DNA of 64,000 nt, from contig NZ_QYTU02000007.1 of the NCBI RefSeq assembly GCF_003605365.2, positions 35,800 to 99,799 of the forward strand. The letters are read 5' to 3'. The notes below the pieces were generated by a model. It searched no databases, was not told the origin of the DNA, and saw only the letters and a program-made list of their open reading frames with translations. The DNA comes from Siminovitchia fortis. Its GTDB lineage: Bacteria > Bacillota > Bacilli > Bacillales > Bacillaceae_C. How positions within the stretch are numbered: position 1 is the first letter of the stretch; each line of letters opens with the position of its first letter. Shown here piece after piece: positions 20,132 through 30,252 of the stretch. The translations under genes were made by a program, and so were the position numbers.

Positions 20132-21115
20132 CTAAATGCTGGCAACCCGGCTCATATCCCTGCCCAATAATGAGTAAAGTATTTTTGCCACCGCTTCTGT
20201 GTCATGGCGGATAAAACCTTTTTCGATGGTGGCGATGTCTCCCTGGACAACCTCCATTCCAAGGGAAACAAGCTGATCGACATCGAAATAGACGGGAATG
20301 GCCATTTCTTTCTCATAACGATGCTGCAGATCGGGAGGAATCTCTTTATTATTCACAAGTATTGTATCGATAAACGAGCAATCCATATGCTCATACAGGG
20401 CTTTCACATGCCTGCTTGCCGTAAAGCCCGTTGTTTCGCCCGGCTGTGTCATCAGATTGCAAATATATACTTTCCGAGCCTTTGCGTTGCACACTTCTTC
20501 TCCAAGGCCCGGAACAAGAAGGTTTGGAAGTATGCTCGTATATAAGCTTCCAGGTCCAACGACAATCAAATCCGCCTCATGGATCGACTGAATTGTTTCC
20601 GGAAGGGGCTTAATGACTTCTGGCGTCAAAAATACCTTCTTGATTTCTTTGCGGATGGCCGGAATTTTCGATTCTCCCGAAACAATCGTGCCATCCATCA
20701 TTTCTGCGTGAAGAACAACACTCTGGTTGGCGGCGGGAAGGACCTTTCCGTGTACATTTAACACCCTGCTCATTTCCTTCACCGCCTGGACAAAGTCGCC
20801 GGTAACGGATGTCAGGGCAGCAATGATCAAATTCCCCAATGAATGGCCGGAAAGCTCATTTGAAGTATTAAAGCGATGCTGGAACATGTCTATGATGAGC
20901 GGCTCAGCATCAGATAATGCAGCAATTACGTTTCGTATATCTCCGGGCGGCGGTATTGCCAGCTCGGTCCTTAATCTTCCGGAACTTCCTCCGTCGTCAG
21001 CAACGGTTACAATGGCCGTGATATCGACAGGGTACTTCTTCAGCCCCCTTAATAGGACAGGCAGGCCGGTACCTCCGCCAATGACCACAATTTTCGGTGT
21101 GGATTGTGCCGTCAT
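20132..21115 (-). CDS. yvcK: YvcK/CofD-like gluconeogenesis factor
   Basis: A 327-residue CofD-fold protein with the UDP-sugar-binding motif [19 protein letters not shown] at residues 11-29 and [14 protein letters not shown]. In B. subtilis YvcK binds UDP-GlcNAc, is needed for growth on gluconeogenic carbon and supports cell-wall synthesis (GlmS). The ATG overlaps the end of rapZ by 4 bases, so translation is coupled. The operon arrangement is as in B. subtilis. Confidence 0.95.
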   Translation of the reverse strand: MTAQSTPKIVVIGGGTGLPVLLRGLKKYPVDITAIVTVADDGGSSGRLRTELAIPPPGDIRNVIAALSDAEPLIIDMFQHRFNTSNELSGHSLGNLIIAALTSVTGDFVQAVKEMSRVLNVHGKVLPAANQSVVLHAEMMDGTIVSGESKIPAIRKEIKKVFLTPEVIKPLPETIQSIHEADLIVVGPGSLYTSILPNLLVPGLGEEVCNAKARKVYICNLMTQPGETTGFTASRHVKALYEHMDCSFIDTILVNNKEIPPDLQHRYEKEMAIPVYFDVDQLVSLGMEVVQGDIATIEKGFIRHDTEAVAKILYSLLGRDMSRVASI

Positions 21116-22005
21116 GTGGCTATTTCCTTTCTCTTTTTGATATCACGGTGTGTAACCCGGATATGATAGTCGTTTTCAAAATAATGCCCGATATATTCCG
21201 AAAGTGCAACCGAACGATGCTGCCCGCCTGTACACCCGATGGCAATCACCAGCTGGCTTTTTCCTTCCCTTTTGTAATGCGGCAGCATGAAAGCGAGCAA
21301 GTCGGTCACTTTGGCAAGGAATTTTTGGGTATCGCTCCACTTGAGGACGTAGCTCGCAACCTCTTCCTCCAGTCCTGTTTTTGGCCTCATATGGTCAATA
21401 TAGTGGGGATTCGGCAAAAACCTTACATCGAACACAAGATCAGCATCGATGGGAAGGCCGTGCTTAAAGCCGAATGACATGACATTCACCATAAAGGTGG
21501 CTTGTTTATTCGCGGAAAACTCTGTCAGGATCTTTTCCCGCAATTCTTTTGGCTTCATCTGGGATGTCTTATAAATATGCTGTGCCCGGCCCTTCAGCTC
21601 CTCAAGCAGCTCCCTCTCCTGTCTAATCCCCTCAAGCGGGAGGCCCAGCGGAGCAAGGGGATGGGAACGCCGCGTCTCTTTATATCTCCGGACAAGCACT
21701 TCATCATCGGCATCCAGGAACAGAATTTGCGGTGTCACCCAATTGGAATCGGACAAATCATCGATGACCCGAAGCAGCGTATCAAAGAACTCCCTGCCTC
21801 TTAAATCCATAACAAGCGCAACCTTGTTCATTTTATTGCCGGATTCCTTCATCAATTCCAGAAATTTGGGCATCAATGCCGGCGGTAAATTGTCCACGCA
21901 AAAGAAACCCAGATCCTCAAAGCTGTGGATGGCAACCGTTTTTCCTGCCCCTGACATGCCTGTAATGATAACTAACTGAATATCCTCCATGGATCCGTTA
22001 TTCAT
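21112..22005 (-). CDS. rapZ: RapZ-family nucleotide-binding protein (YvcJ)
   Basis: A 297-residue P-loop protein with Walker A GMSGAGKT (16-23), [12 protein letters not shown], and the C-terminal [15 protein letters not shown] that forms the small-molecule and RNA-binding domain in E. coli RapZ. YvcJ hydrolyses GTP and affects competence in B. subtilis. The start is the ATG at 22005 after GAGAGGGTGAATTCC; an in-frame GTG three codons earlier lies in the RBS. The NUDIX gene yvcI that normally comes first in this operon is missing here. Confidence 0.95.
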   Translation of the reverse strand: MNNGSMEDIQLVIITGMSGAGKTVAIHSFEDLGFFCVDNLPPALMPKFLELMKESGNKMNKVALVMDLRGREFFDTLLRVIDDLSDSNWVTPQILFLDADDEVLVRRYKETRRSHPLAPLGLPLEGIRQERELLEELKGRAQHIYKTSQMKPKELREKILTEFSANKQATFMVNVMSFGFKHGLPIDADLVFDVRFLPNPHYIDHMRPKTGLEEEVASYVLKWSDTQKFLAKVTDLLAFMLPHYKREGKSQLVIAIGCTGGQHRSVALSEYIGHYFENDYHIRVTHRDIKKRKEIAT

Positions 22006-22372
22006 GGAATTCACCCTCTCTAATCTGAAACCAGGGATTTTACATATATATATATGCGACAGCAGCCTGTACGCTCCTCGTTATTATGTAATTATAAAAT
22101 ACACTTGTAGAAAAAAGACGGTGTTCTTCATATTATACTATTTTCCTTCCAAGAAGGACAGCGTGATGAAGAAGTTTCCCCGGCTAAAATAGTACAAAAG
22201 CGGAAATCGGATGATTAGGGAGTTCGCAAAAACCATATTCATTAACATCAAAAAAAGCACAGGAATCATCCTGTGCATCAAAAGGGATATTGTATAAAAA
22301 GGGGGTCAATATCTCATATATAAATATACACAAATTACATTGCAGCACTGTTACAAACAGATTAAATGGCGA
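22006..22372. other. Intergenic region between rapZ and trxB
   Basis: No ORF of note. It holds the trxB terminator at 22250-22276. Two TATAAT-like hexamers on the - strand (near 22135 and 22093) may serve the rapZ operon, but no convincing -35 was found. B. subtilis has yvcI at this position; no trace of it was recognised. Confidence 0.5.
22250..22276 (-). terminator. Terminator after trxB
   Basis: GCACAGGATGATTCCTGTGC followed by TTTTTTT on the - strand. Confidence 0.8.
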
Positions 22373-23326
<954 letters not shown>

Positions 23327-23458
23327 TCATACACTCCTTCGTTGTCCTATCGAAAGAAATTCCGACAAAAGAACAATTTTCACTTTATAATCTTTTTAAT
23401 TAGTTCCTTATTTGATATCGTATTAAAGTATTTGCTATACGTCCAAACATATGCTCAA

Positions 23459-24970
23459 TTAAAGGTATCGTTCTATTTTTATGATATATTTCCGAAGTGT
23501 GGCTGGGGAAATCCCGTATTTTTTTGCGATTTCGCGCTGCGTTTTCGCCTCGTTTTTCTCCATGCTCCAAACATATTCCGCAGCGGCGGCATAAGCTGCA
23601 GGATTTGCAAATTTTTCTCCGGTCTCAATGGCCTTTTGAAAAAAATCAAACCAGATTTTGAGCAGATCAAAGACATCAGCCGGGCGGTCTTTGTGCCTTT
23701 CATATAATTCGATTGCTGTTTCATGCGCCTTATCAATCCTCATTCCACCACGAAGCTCCTGTCTTTTTTCAACCTGGAGAATCGTTGCCAGATATAGCTT
23801 TTCCGGATAGCTGAATTCCTCAATCGATTTAAAGGAAGGGTGAGTCAACAGCGCCGGCTGTCTGTCGGAAATCGAAATAAAGAAAATCGCGCATAGCCGT
23901 TCCGCAATTTTTTCGCTTCGCAGCAGCTTCAAAAGGGCTTGGTCCCCTTCGTTTCTTTTATCGGCTTCTTCGATAGATTCGTCCCATGGCGCGTTACCCG
24001 ACTTTTCAGGTTCCAGTAAAACAAGCCGGTCCCAGGCAGCTTTTGCGGCTTTCTCATTTCCGGTAAAATAAGCTGCTTTGGCTAGCCAATAATAAAATCC
24101 TGCATTTCCCGGATAACCTGATTTTTGGAGCTGGCGCAGCCAAAAGTAAGCCAAGTCGTATTGTTTGGCCAGCGCAAATGTCGCTCCCAATTTATAGCGG
24201 TGTTCCGGAATAAGCGGTTTGATTTTTTCCAATGCTTCCAACAAGCGATCCAGGTCTTCCGTTTGGTCTTCGTAATAATAAAATACAGCCAAATTGCACA
24301 ACGCATGCAGGTTGCCCGGATTATGGGCGATCACTTTTTCCGTCATCGAAAAGGCTTTGCTCGTTTCCCCTTCGTAAAAATAAGCCAATGCCAAATTATT
24401 ATAGGCAGGCCAGAATTCAGGGTAGGCTTTTACCATTTTCTCAAGCATTTGCACGGCTTCTGAATATTTTCCATCTTCCAGCAGGGATTTTGACTCTTCC
24501 TGCAATTGAAGAAGCTCCTCCTGCTCTTTCATCAAAGCCATATTATCATCATCGTCGATCCCTATCCACTCGAGCAGCTCCTCCGCTTCGTCCGCAAATT
24601 CTCCCACTTCATCTTTTTCCAGATAAAGCCTTGCATATCGGCAGGCCTCCGTAAAAAGCCCCAGATGAGCATAATTATTTGCCAAAAAGTAGTAGCACTC
24701 CGTCATCCGTTCATCCAGTTCATTCAATGTCATAAGCAGAAGCTGATTGGACTTTTCATAATCTCCTGTTTCGGTATGGACAAGAGCAAGCTGGCAGGCA
24801 ATCATCGGTTCCAACGGTTCCAGCTCCAATGCTCTCTGCAAATACTTTTTGGCATTTGTAAAATCAAAGCGATCATATGACTGGAGCCCTTTATGAAAAT
24901 AGTAATCTCCTGTCGGCAAAAAACTATAGATTTTCGCTTGATTTCTTTTCTTTTTCGAGTATCTGGACAT
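23459..24970 (-). CDS. TPR-repeat protein (YvcD-like)
   Basis: A 503-residue protein of tetratricopeptide repeats, likely a protein-interaction scaffold in the cytoplasm; no signal peptide is seen. Repeats are recognisable at about 20-55 (YFHKGLQSYDRFDFTNAKKYLQRALELEP), 85-120 and 160-230 (LEDGKYSEAVQMLEKMVKAYPEFWP and the following unit). The C-terminus carries a psq/HTH-like stretch TQREIAKKYGISPATLRKYI, suggesting DNA binding or a remnant of it. The ATG at 24970 has GGAGGAAATACG in front; an upstream extension of 39 codons is not supported. Position next to trxB matches B. subtilis yvcD. Function unknown. Confidence 0.85.
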   Translation of the reverse strand: MSRYSKKKRNQAKIYSFLPTGDYYFHKGLQSYDRFDFTNAKKYLQRALELEPLEPMIACQLALVHTETGDYEKSNQLLLMTLNELDERMTECYYFLANNYAHLGLFTEACRYARLYLEKDEVGEFADEAEELLEWIGIDDDDNMALMKEQEELLQLQEESKSLLEDGKYSEAVQMLEKMVKAYPEFWPAYNNLALAYFYEGETSKAFSMTEKVIAHNPGNLHALCNLAVFYYYEDQTEDLDRLLEALEKIKPLIPEHRYKLGATFALAKQYDLAYFWLRQLQKSGYPGNAGFYYWLAKAAYFTGNEKAAKAAWDRLVLLEPEKSGNAPWDESIEEADKRNEGDQALLKLLRSEKIAERLCAIFFISISDRQPALLTHPSFKSIEEFSYPEKLYLATILQVEKRQELRGGMRIDKAHETAIELYERHKDRPADVFDLLKIWFDFFQKAIETGEKFANPAAYAAAAEYVWSMEKNEAKTQREIAKKYGISPATLRKYIIKIERYL

Positions 24971-25145
24971 CGTATTTCCTCCGTTGCTATCGTCCTTTGT
25001 CGCTTTTTGTAGTATAACATACAAAATTGTCTCTTTAAATCGCCAAAAAAGGAAACTATCAAATTCATACGCCGAACAAGGACCCAATAGAACGATTGTA
25101 TTTCATTTTAACCTCTAAAACATTTTTCAAACAAAAAATGACCCG

Positions 25146-25296
25146 TAAAGAAAAGCGAAAGCGCCCGTTTAGCGACGTACAAACTGGAGCACTCCACAAT
25201 GAGATAAAGGAAACACGGCGACGAAGGAGCCGATGTTGACTTATCGTAGTGGAGGAGTGCGAAGTTTGCTAGTCGCTGGGCGCTGGAGCTGGACAA
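25146..25296 (+). repeat. Interspersed structured repeat, family B
   Basis: TAAAGAAAAGCGAAAGCGCC at the left end and GGCGCTGGAGCTGGACAA at the right, with the conserved core GATAAAGGAAACACGGCGA and GATGTTGACTTATCGTAG. It is in the opposite orientation to the glycolysis-operon copies. It occupies the interval between yvcD and yvoF where B. subtilis has the his operon. Confidence 0.85.
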
Positions 25297-25350
25297 AGCA
25301 CAATAATTTTATACGAATATCTTTGAAAAAATTTTTTCTTTCTTTCCTTT

Positions 25351-25890
25351 TTAAAAAGGATCATCAGCTCTATTTGAAGTATCCGCCTTCCGGCGTTCAT
25401 CCATTTCTTCTTTTGTATAAATAATTTTCATCGGATTTCCGCCGGCAAATGCCCCTGCCGGAACATCTTTATGTACCAGGGTGCCCGCCGAAACGACCGC
25501 TTCATCCCCAATTTCGACTCCGGGGAGAATGGTCGTATTCGCACCGATCAGAACGTTATCGCCAATAACGACAGGCCCCAGTCTGTATTCCTTAATTAAG
25601 TACTCGTGGGCAAGGATCGTCGTATTATAGCCGATGACCGTATTCGTTCCGACAGTGATTTTTTCCGGAAACATAATATCCGGCATGACCATCAGCGCGA
25701 AGGATGTCTTTTCCCCGACCGACATGTTCAGGAATACACGGTACATCCAATTTTTCAAGGCTAAAAAAGGAGTGTACCTCGCAGCCTGGATGACGATGAA
25801 ATTCCGCATCACCTTCCAGAACGGGACGGTTTTGTATATATGCCATAAAGAATTGGCACCCTCTACAGGGAACCGCTCCGTTCTTCTCAT
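25351..25890 (-). CDS. Left-handed beta-helix acyltransferase (YvoF-like)
   Basis: A 179-residue hexapeptide-repeat transferase. An N-terminal helical/hydrophobic part is followed by repeats from about residue 75 (ITVGTNTVIGYNTTILAHEY, VVIGDNVLIGANTTILPGVEIGDEAVVSAGTLV). The C-terminal cap is GAFAGGNPMKII, typical of acetyl-CoA-dependent O-acetyltransferases. The gene overlaps ppaX by 4 bases. The acceptor is unknown. Gene order hprK-lgt-ppaX-yvoF is as in B. subtilis. Confidence 0.88.
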   Translation of the reverse strand: MRRTERFPVEGANSLWHIYKTVPFWKVMRNFIVIQAARYTPFLALKNWMYRVFLNMSVGEKTSFALMVMPDIMFPEKITVGTNTVIGYNTTILAHEYLIKEYRLGPVVIGDNVLIGANTTILPGVEIGDEAVVSAGTLVHKDVPAGAFAGGNPMKIIYTKEEMDERRKADTSNRADDPF

Positions 25891-26540
25891 CTGACGCCCA
25901 CTCCGACAATACCGAGAAGATCGGACATCCTATCAAGCATAAAATCCGGCTCGTACTGTTTTAGATAGTCCGCTCCTTTCACGGACCAGGCTACTCCGCA
26001 TGTGTAGGTGCCGGCATTTTTTCCGCCTAAAATATCATGATAGTTGTCGCCGATCATCATCGCTTCGCCGGGCTTGGATTCAAGTGCGGCCAGCGCCTTT
26101 TCAAGCGGCTCGGGATCAGGTTTCGCTTTCTCCACCTCATCCAGCGTTACGACGACATCAAAAAACTTGTCCAAATTCGCAAGGGCCAGCCCTTTTAAAA
26201 CAGTCTTCCTGATTTTCGTCGATACGATCGCCATTTTAAAGTTATTTTCATGCAGTGACCGGATCGTCTCATAGACTCCTTCAAATTCGTGTACAAGCAA
26301 ATCATGCTTCTCCGCGTTGAACTTGCGATAGACATCAACCATTTCCTCCGCTTTTTCCGGATCCACACTTACAAATGCATCGATCAGCGGCGGTCCAAGA
26401 AACGGCAGAACATCCTTGCGAGTGAAGCGCCCCGGATAAAACTTTTCAAAGACGTGCAAGTAGGAAGTGATAATCAATTCATTCGTATCAAGAAGCGTTC
26501 CGTCCAAATCAAATAACAATGTGTTAATTTTATCAGTCAC
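25887..26540 (-). CDS. ppaX: Pyrophosphatase PpaX (HAD family)
   Basis: A 217-residue HAD hydrolase that removes pyrophosphate formed when HprK dephosphorylates HPr-Ser-P. The nucleophile motif is LLFDLDGTLLDT (Asp11, Asp13). Thr in IVSTKIRKTVLKG, the Lys in KAKPDPEPL and MIGDNYHDILGGKNAG give motifs II to IV. The GTG at 26540 is the start, judged from GAAAGGGAAAG upstream and the MTDKINTLLFDLDG N-terminus; the longer frame is not supported. It is in the hprK-lgt cluster, so the pair is functionally linked. Confidence 0.94.
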   Translation of the reverse strand: MTDKINTLLFDLDGTLLDTNELIITSYLHVFEKFYPGRFTRKDVLPFLGPPLIDAFVSVDPEKAEEMVDVYRKFNAEKHDLLVHEFEGVYETIRSLHENNFKMAIVSTKIRKTVLKGLALANLDKFFDVVVTLDEVEKAKPDPEPLEKALAALESKPGEAMMIGDNYHDILGGKNAGTYTCGVAWSVKGADYLKQYEPDFMLDRMSDLLGIVGVGVR

Positions 26541-26660
26541 TATACAACTTTCCCTTTCGATGTGTTTTCCTTCATTCCGAGCATCCTGATGAATGCCCAG
26601 GCCGTTTTGGCAACACTGACGTTTTATACATTCATCATTCTCTCCCATTTAACAAGATCT

Positions 26661-27470
26661 TCATTCATAATAGCGGGCTTTTGCCAGGCCTGCTTTTCTC
26701 CGATACACCCAAAAGATAACAGCCCCGGCAATCAAAACAAGGGAAATGACCTGCGCCATCCTTAAGCTGCTCGTCAGCATCAGGCTGTCCGTCCTCATTC
26801 CTTCCACAAAGAAGCGGCCGATCGAATAGTAAATCACGTAGGAGAGAAAAAGCTCGCCGCGGTGCAAGTTCACTTTTCTCAATAAAATGAGCAGGACAAA
26901 TCCGATGATATTCCAAATGGATTCATAGAGAAACGTAGGATGGTGGTAGGCGCCTTCTATGTACATCTGGTTGATGATAAAATCGGGAAGGTGCATGTTT
27001 TCAAGGAAAGCGCGGCTTACCTCTCGTCCATACGCTTCCTGGTTCATAAAATTTCCCCAGCGGCCGATCGCCTGTCCAAGAATGAGGCTCGGCGCAGCAA
27101 TGTCCGCAATCTTCCAAAATGAAATTCCTTTGAATTTGGAAAAGACGACAGCCGTGGCAACCGCTCCGATGAGCGCACCGTGAATTGCAATGCCGCCTTC
27201 CCAAACTTTTACAATATCGGCGGGATTCTGAGAATAATAATCCCACTGGAATATGACGTAATATATGCGGGCGCAAATGATAGAAATGGGGATCGCCCAT
27301 ATGAGCAGATCAGGAAAAGTTTCTTTATCGAGATGATGTTTGGTCCCTTCCCGCATCGCAAAATATAATGCCAGTGCAATTCCCAGGCCGATGATGATAC
27401 CGTACCAATGAACGGCAAACGGGCCAATTTGTATGGCAATCGGGTTCAGTGGTTGAAAATCCGGGTCCAT
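26661..27470 (-). CDS. lgt: Prolipoprotein diacylglyceryl transferase
   Basis: A 269-residue polytopic membrane enzyme that adds diacylglycerol to the lipobox cysteine. About seven transmembrane segments are visible, with the family signature [13 protein letters not shown] around residues 135-147, which carries the essential Arg, and IHGALIGA before it. A likely substrate in this window is PstS (lipobox LFAGC). It is 27 bases downstream of hprK. Confidence 0.96.
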   Translation of the reverse strand: MDPDFQPLNPIAIQIGPFAVHWYGIIIGLGIALALYFAMREGTKHHLDKETFPDLLIWAIPISIICARIYYVIFQWDYYSQNPADIVKVWEGGIAIHGALIGAVATAVVFSKFKGISFWKIADIAAPSLILGQAIGRWGNFMNQEAYGREVSRAFLENMHLPDFIINQMYIEGAYHHPTFLYESIWNIIGFVLLILLRKVNLHRGELFLSYVIYYSIGRFFVEGMRTDSLMLTSSLRMAQVISLVLIAGAVIFWVYRRKAGLAKARYYE

Positions 27471-27497
27471 AATTTCAACTCCATGAAAAGTAGTTTT

Positions 27498-28433
27498 TTA
27501 GTCGAATTGGCTTTCTTCCTCTGTCATCACGTCGGACAGCCTGTCGGCAAACTGCTCGGCCGCATTCATTCCCATTCTTTTCAAACGGAAATTCATCGCT
27601 GCCACTTCGATAATGACGGCCAGGTTCCGGCCGGGGCGTACCGGAATTGTCAGCTTTGTAATTTCTGTATCAAAAATTTTAACGGTCTCTTCGTCGAGTC
27701 CAAGCCTGTCGTATTGCTTATCCCCGTCCCAGAATTCAAGATGGATCGTCAGGGTAATTCTTTTATACGGGCGGACAGCTCCCGCTCCAAACAACGTCAT
27801 CACATTGATGATGCCCAACCCGCGAATTTCCAGCAGATGTTCGAGCAATTCCGGGGCAGTTCCCACAAGCCTGTCCATATCGACTTGGCGGATTTCAACG
27901 CAGTCATCCGCAACAAGCCTGTGGCCTCTTTCGATAAGGGCTAGCGCCGTTTCGCTTTTCCCAACGCCGCTTTGGCCGGTGATGAGGACGCCAACTCCAA
28001 ATATCTCTACAAGCACTCCGTGAACAGCAGTTGTGGGTGCCAGCTTATTTTCCAAATAATAGGTGAGACGGCTTGAAAAACCGGTCGTCTTCATCGGTGT
28101 CCGCAAAACAGGAACCGAATGTATTTCAGATACTTCAATCAATTCTTCAGGCACATCCATGCCGCCCGTGATAATGATGCACGGGGTCGCATCGGTGCAA
28201 AGCTGCTCCATTCGGTATTTTCTTTCGCCTCTCATGAGCATTTCTGTGAATTTTACTTCTGTCCGTCCCAAAAGCTGGACACGCTCGGCCGGATAGTAAT
28301 GAAAAAAGCCGGCAATCTCCAATCCGGGCCGGGAAATATCACTAGTCGTAATCGGTCTGTGAATCCCTTCCTCGCCGCTGACCAGTTCCAGATCGAATTC
28401 CTTGATGATATCTTCCGTACGAACTTTCGCCAT
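27498..28433 (-). CDS. hprK: HPr kinase/phosphorylase
   Basis: A 311-residue bifunctional enzyme that phosphorylates or dephosphorylates Ser46 of HPr and Crh according to metabolic state. Walker A GQSGVGKS (153-160), His138 just before it and the signature [12 protein letters not shown] (about 200-211) are present. The ATG at 28433 follows AAGGGAGGGATTCC; the 17 codons upstream are not coding. Both partners, Crh and PpaX, are encoded nearby. Confidence 0.97.
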   Translation of the reverse strand: MAKVRTEDIIKEFDLELVSGEEGIHRPITTSDISRPGLEIAGFFHYYPAERVQLLGRTEVKFTEMLMRGERKYRMEQLCTDATPCIIITGGMDVPEELIEVSEIHSVPVLRTPMKTTGFSSRLTYYLENKLAPTTAVHGVLVEIFGVGVLITGQSGVGKSETALALIERGHRLVADDCVEIRQVDMDRLVGTAPELLEHLLEIRGLGIINVMTLFGAGAVRPYKRITLTIHLEFWDGDKQYDRLGLDEETVKIFDTEITKLTIPVRPGRNLAVIIEVAAMNFRLKRMGMNAAEQFADRLSDVMTEEESQFD

Positions 28434-28615
28434 CGGAATCCCTCCCTTATCGAAACCTCTTGCTGTAAACTTCGGTTTCTGCACAAAAAAAACTTCACCC
28501 TGTCTATTTTAGCACTTTCTGCTTAATAAACTCCACCATTCAAGAAATTTTGTGCTTGGAGATGACCCCGAGGCGGGAAGGTTAGACGCGGATTTTCCTC
28601 TATCCGCGGGTATAT

Positions 28616-28655
28616 GCCAAATAACCCGGTCCAGCCAAGGCTGTCCGGGTTATTT
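28616..28655 (-). terminator. Terminator after yvlD
   Basis: AAATAACCCGG and CCGGGTTATTT form a long stem that begins at the yvlD stop codon, enclosing the smaller CAGCC/GGCTG stem. Confidence 0.7.
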
Positions 28656-29006
28656 GTTCCGATCAGGATTCAAAATTGTTTTTTGAATGATTATATTGAC
28701 CAGTACCATGATCACTGCAATCAGGAAGGTCAGCCCGAATCCATCGATTTCGAATTTGGTGCCCATGAGGGCGTCAGTCATCGATAATGTGATGGCGTTG
28801 ATTACCAGCAAAAAGAATCCAAGCGTCAGCAAGGTGATAGGCAATGTCAAAAGGATGAGAAGCGGCCTCACCAAAACGTTCAATATTGACAGTACAATAC
28901 TTGCTGCAACGGCCGCTCCAAAGCTTGAGACATGGACTCCTTCAAAGTAACCGGCAAACGCGATGAAAAGAACTGCGTTGATTAGAATTCCAATCAACCA
29001 TCTCAT
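28650..29006 (-). CDS. Phage-holin-4-superfamily membrane protein (YvlD)
   Basis: A 118-residue protein with four hydrophobic segments (about 3-20, 28-46, 53-73, 88-110) and the family stretch VRPLLILLTLPITLLTLG. Members of this family sit beside yvlB in cell-envelope stress clusters in Bacillus. It is 3 bases after the YvlB-like gene. The exact role is unknown; the link to phage holins is only in name. Confidence 0.85.
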   Translation of the reverse strand: MRWLIGILINAVLFIAFAGYFEGVHVSSFGAAVAASIVLSILNVLVRPLLILLTLPITLLTLGFFLLVINAITLSMTDALMGTKFEIDGFGLTFLIAVIMVLVNIIIQKTILNPDRNK

Positions 29007-29009
29007 GCT

Positions 29010-30179
29010 TTATTCTCCTTTTTGGTTTGCTTTTCTAATGAACACGGATCCGGTTTTTGTGTCCGCTTCAAGATACAGGGTCTGATCATCCGTTCCGCTG
29101 CGCTTGAACTTCATTTGCTTTTGGATGACTTCCTTCTTTTCATGGAGAACATTGATGCCTTCCAAATCCAGCTTATAGCTTCCAAGATTGGATCGGATTT
29201 CCCCGTCGATTGTCGCAGTATCCGGAACATTTACATAAATATTTCCTGTTACAGCTTTGGCTTCGAACATTTCTGTACCGGAATGTTCCAGCGTGCAATG
29301 GATATTCCCGTTGAAGGACTTCAACTCAGCCTTTCTGGAGAACCCTGACACGTCAATCGCTCCGTTGACCGTTTCAGCCTCAATGCTGTCGGTATTCAAA
29401 TCGATCACTTTTATTTGGCCGTTCACCGTATCGATATCAAGCTTCTTGCCGGAAATGCCGGTCAAGTCGACTTTTCCGTTCGTTGTTTTCACGATCAGAT
29501 GCTCGGTTTCAAGCAGTTCCCCTGTCATTTCTCCGTTAAAAACACGAACCGCCATCTTTTTATAAATTTTTCTTGGAATATAAGCCGTTGTCTCCACACG
29601 CATCCATTTGGATTTCGTCGCGAAACAAAGGAGCCCGTTTTCCTGGGAAAAAACCGTATTATCAAGGAAATAGCTGCGGCCTTCATCGCGGTCTTCCACC
29701 CGGTAAACTTTCGCCTGGCATTCTACGCGGACTTCCTGCTGGTCCCAAGCAATGAGGCGGACAGGCCCATTGGCGATATCAATGTCGATCCGCTCAATTT
29801 GTTCATCCGCCTGCTGGAACACATGCGGGACTTCGACTGACTGGGTAATCTGCCAATCGATATCCTTGATTTTCCGAAGCGCCGTGTTGACGAAATCGAA
29901 AATCCGCTCGCCGGCCTGCTCAATCTGCGAATAGAAAGTATCATCGCCTGAACCCGATTCCTTCGATTGGCTCTGCTTGTTCCATGTTGAATCACCGCTT
30001 GATCCCGCAGTGGACTCCGCTTTTGACCCGGCCTTTGAAGAAGTTTCCGGGCTGGAAGGCTCTGCTGCTGTACCTTCGGCATCCCCGCCTTCCAATGCAT
30101 CAAGCAAAATGATTGCTTCCTGAGCCGACAGCTTTCCTTCTTGCACCATTTCAAGTATTCGTTTTCGATCCTGGTTCAT
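29010..30179 (-). CDS. DUF4097-family protein (YvlB-like)
   Basis: A 389-residue protein. The N-terminus NQDRKRILEMVQEGKLSAQEAIILLDAL is a SHOCT-like short domain that occurs on envelope-stress proteins. A Ser/Glu-rich linker (about 40-80) follows, and then a repetitive beta-helix DUF4097 region with NGE/NGQ/NGA/NGN turns (VFNGEMTG, TTNGKVDL, TVNGQIKV, TVNGAIDV, SFNGNIHC). No transmembrane segment. The ATG at 30179 follows AGGAGGATTGACC. In B. subtilis yvlABCD is induced by cell-wall stress; here yvlA and yvlC are absent. Confidence 0.85.
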   Translation of the reverse strand: MNQDRKRILEMVQEGKLSAQEAIILLDALEGGDAEGTAAEPSSPETSSKAGSKAESTAGSSGDSTWNKQSQSKESGSGDDTFYSQIEQAGERIFDFVNTALRKIKDIDWQITQSVEVPHVFQQADEQIERIDIDIANGPVRLIAWDQQEVRVECQAKVYRVEDRDEGRSYFLDNTVFSQENGLLCFATKSKWMRVETTAYIPRKIYKKMAVRVFNGEMTGELLETEHLIVKTTNGKVDLTGISGKKLDIDTVNGQIKVIDLNTDSIEAETVNGAIDVSGFSRKAELKSFNGNIHCTLEHSGTEMFEAKAVTGNIYVNVPDTATIDGEIRSNLGSYKLDLEGINVLHEKKEVIQKQMKFKRSGTDDQTLYLEADTKTGSVFIRKANQKGE

Positions 30180-30252
30180 GGTCAATCCTCCTATTTTTCA
30201 TCTGTCATGTAATACGAGATGAACGGGAAAAATGTTTCACTCTCGGAAAAAA

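Noticed and set aside
28650..29006. A prophage holin
   Set aside because: It belongs to the YvlD group beside yvlB; no lysin or phage genes are nearby.
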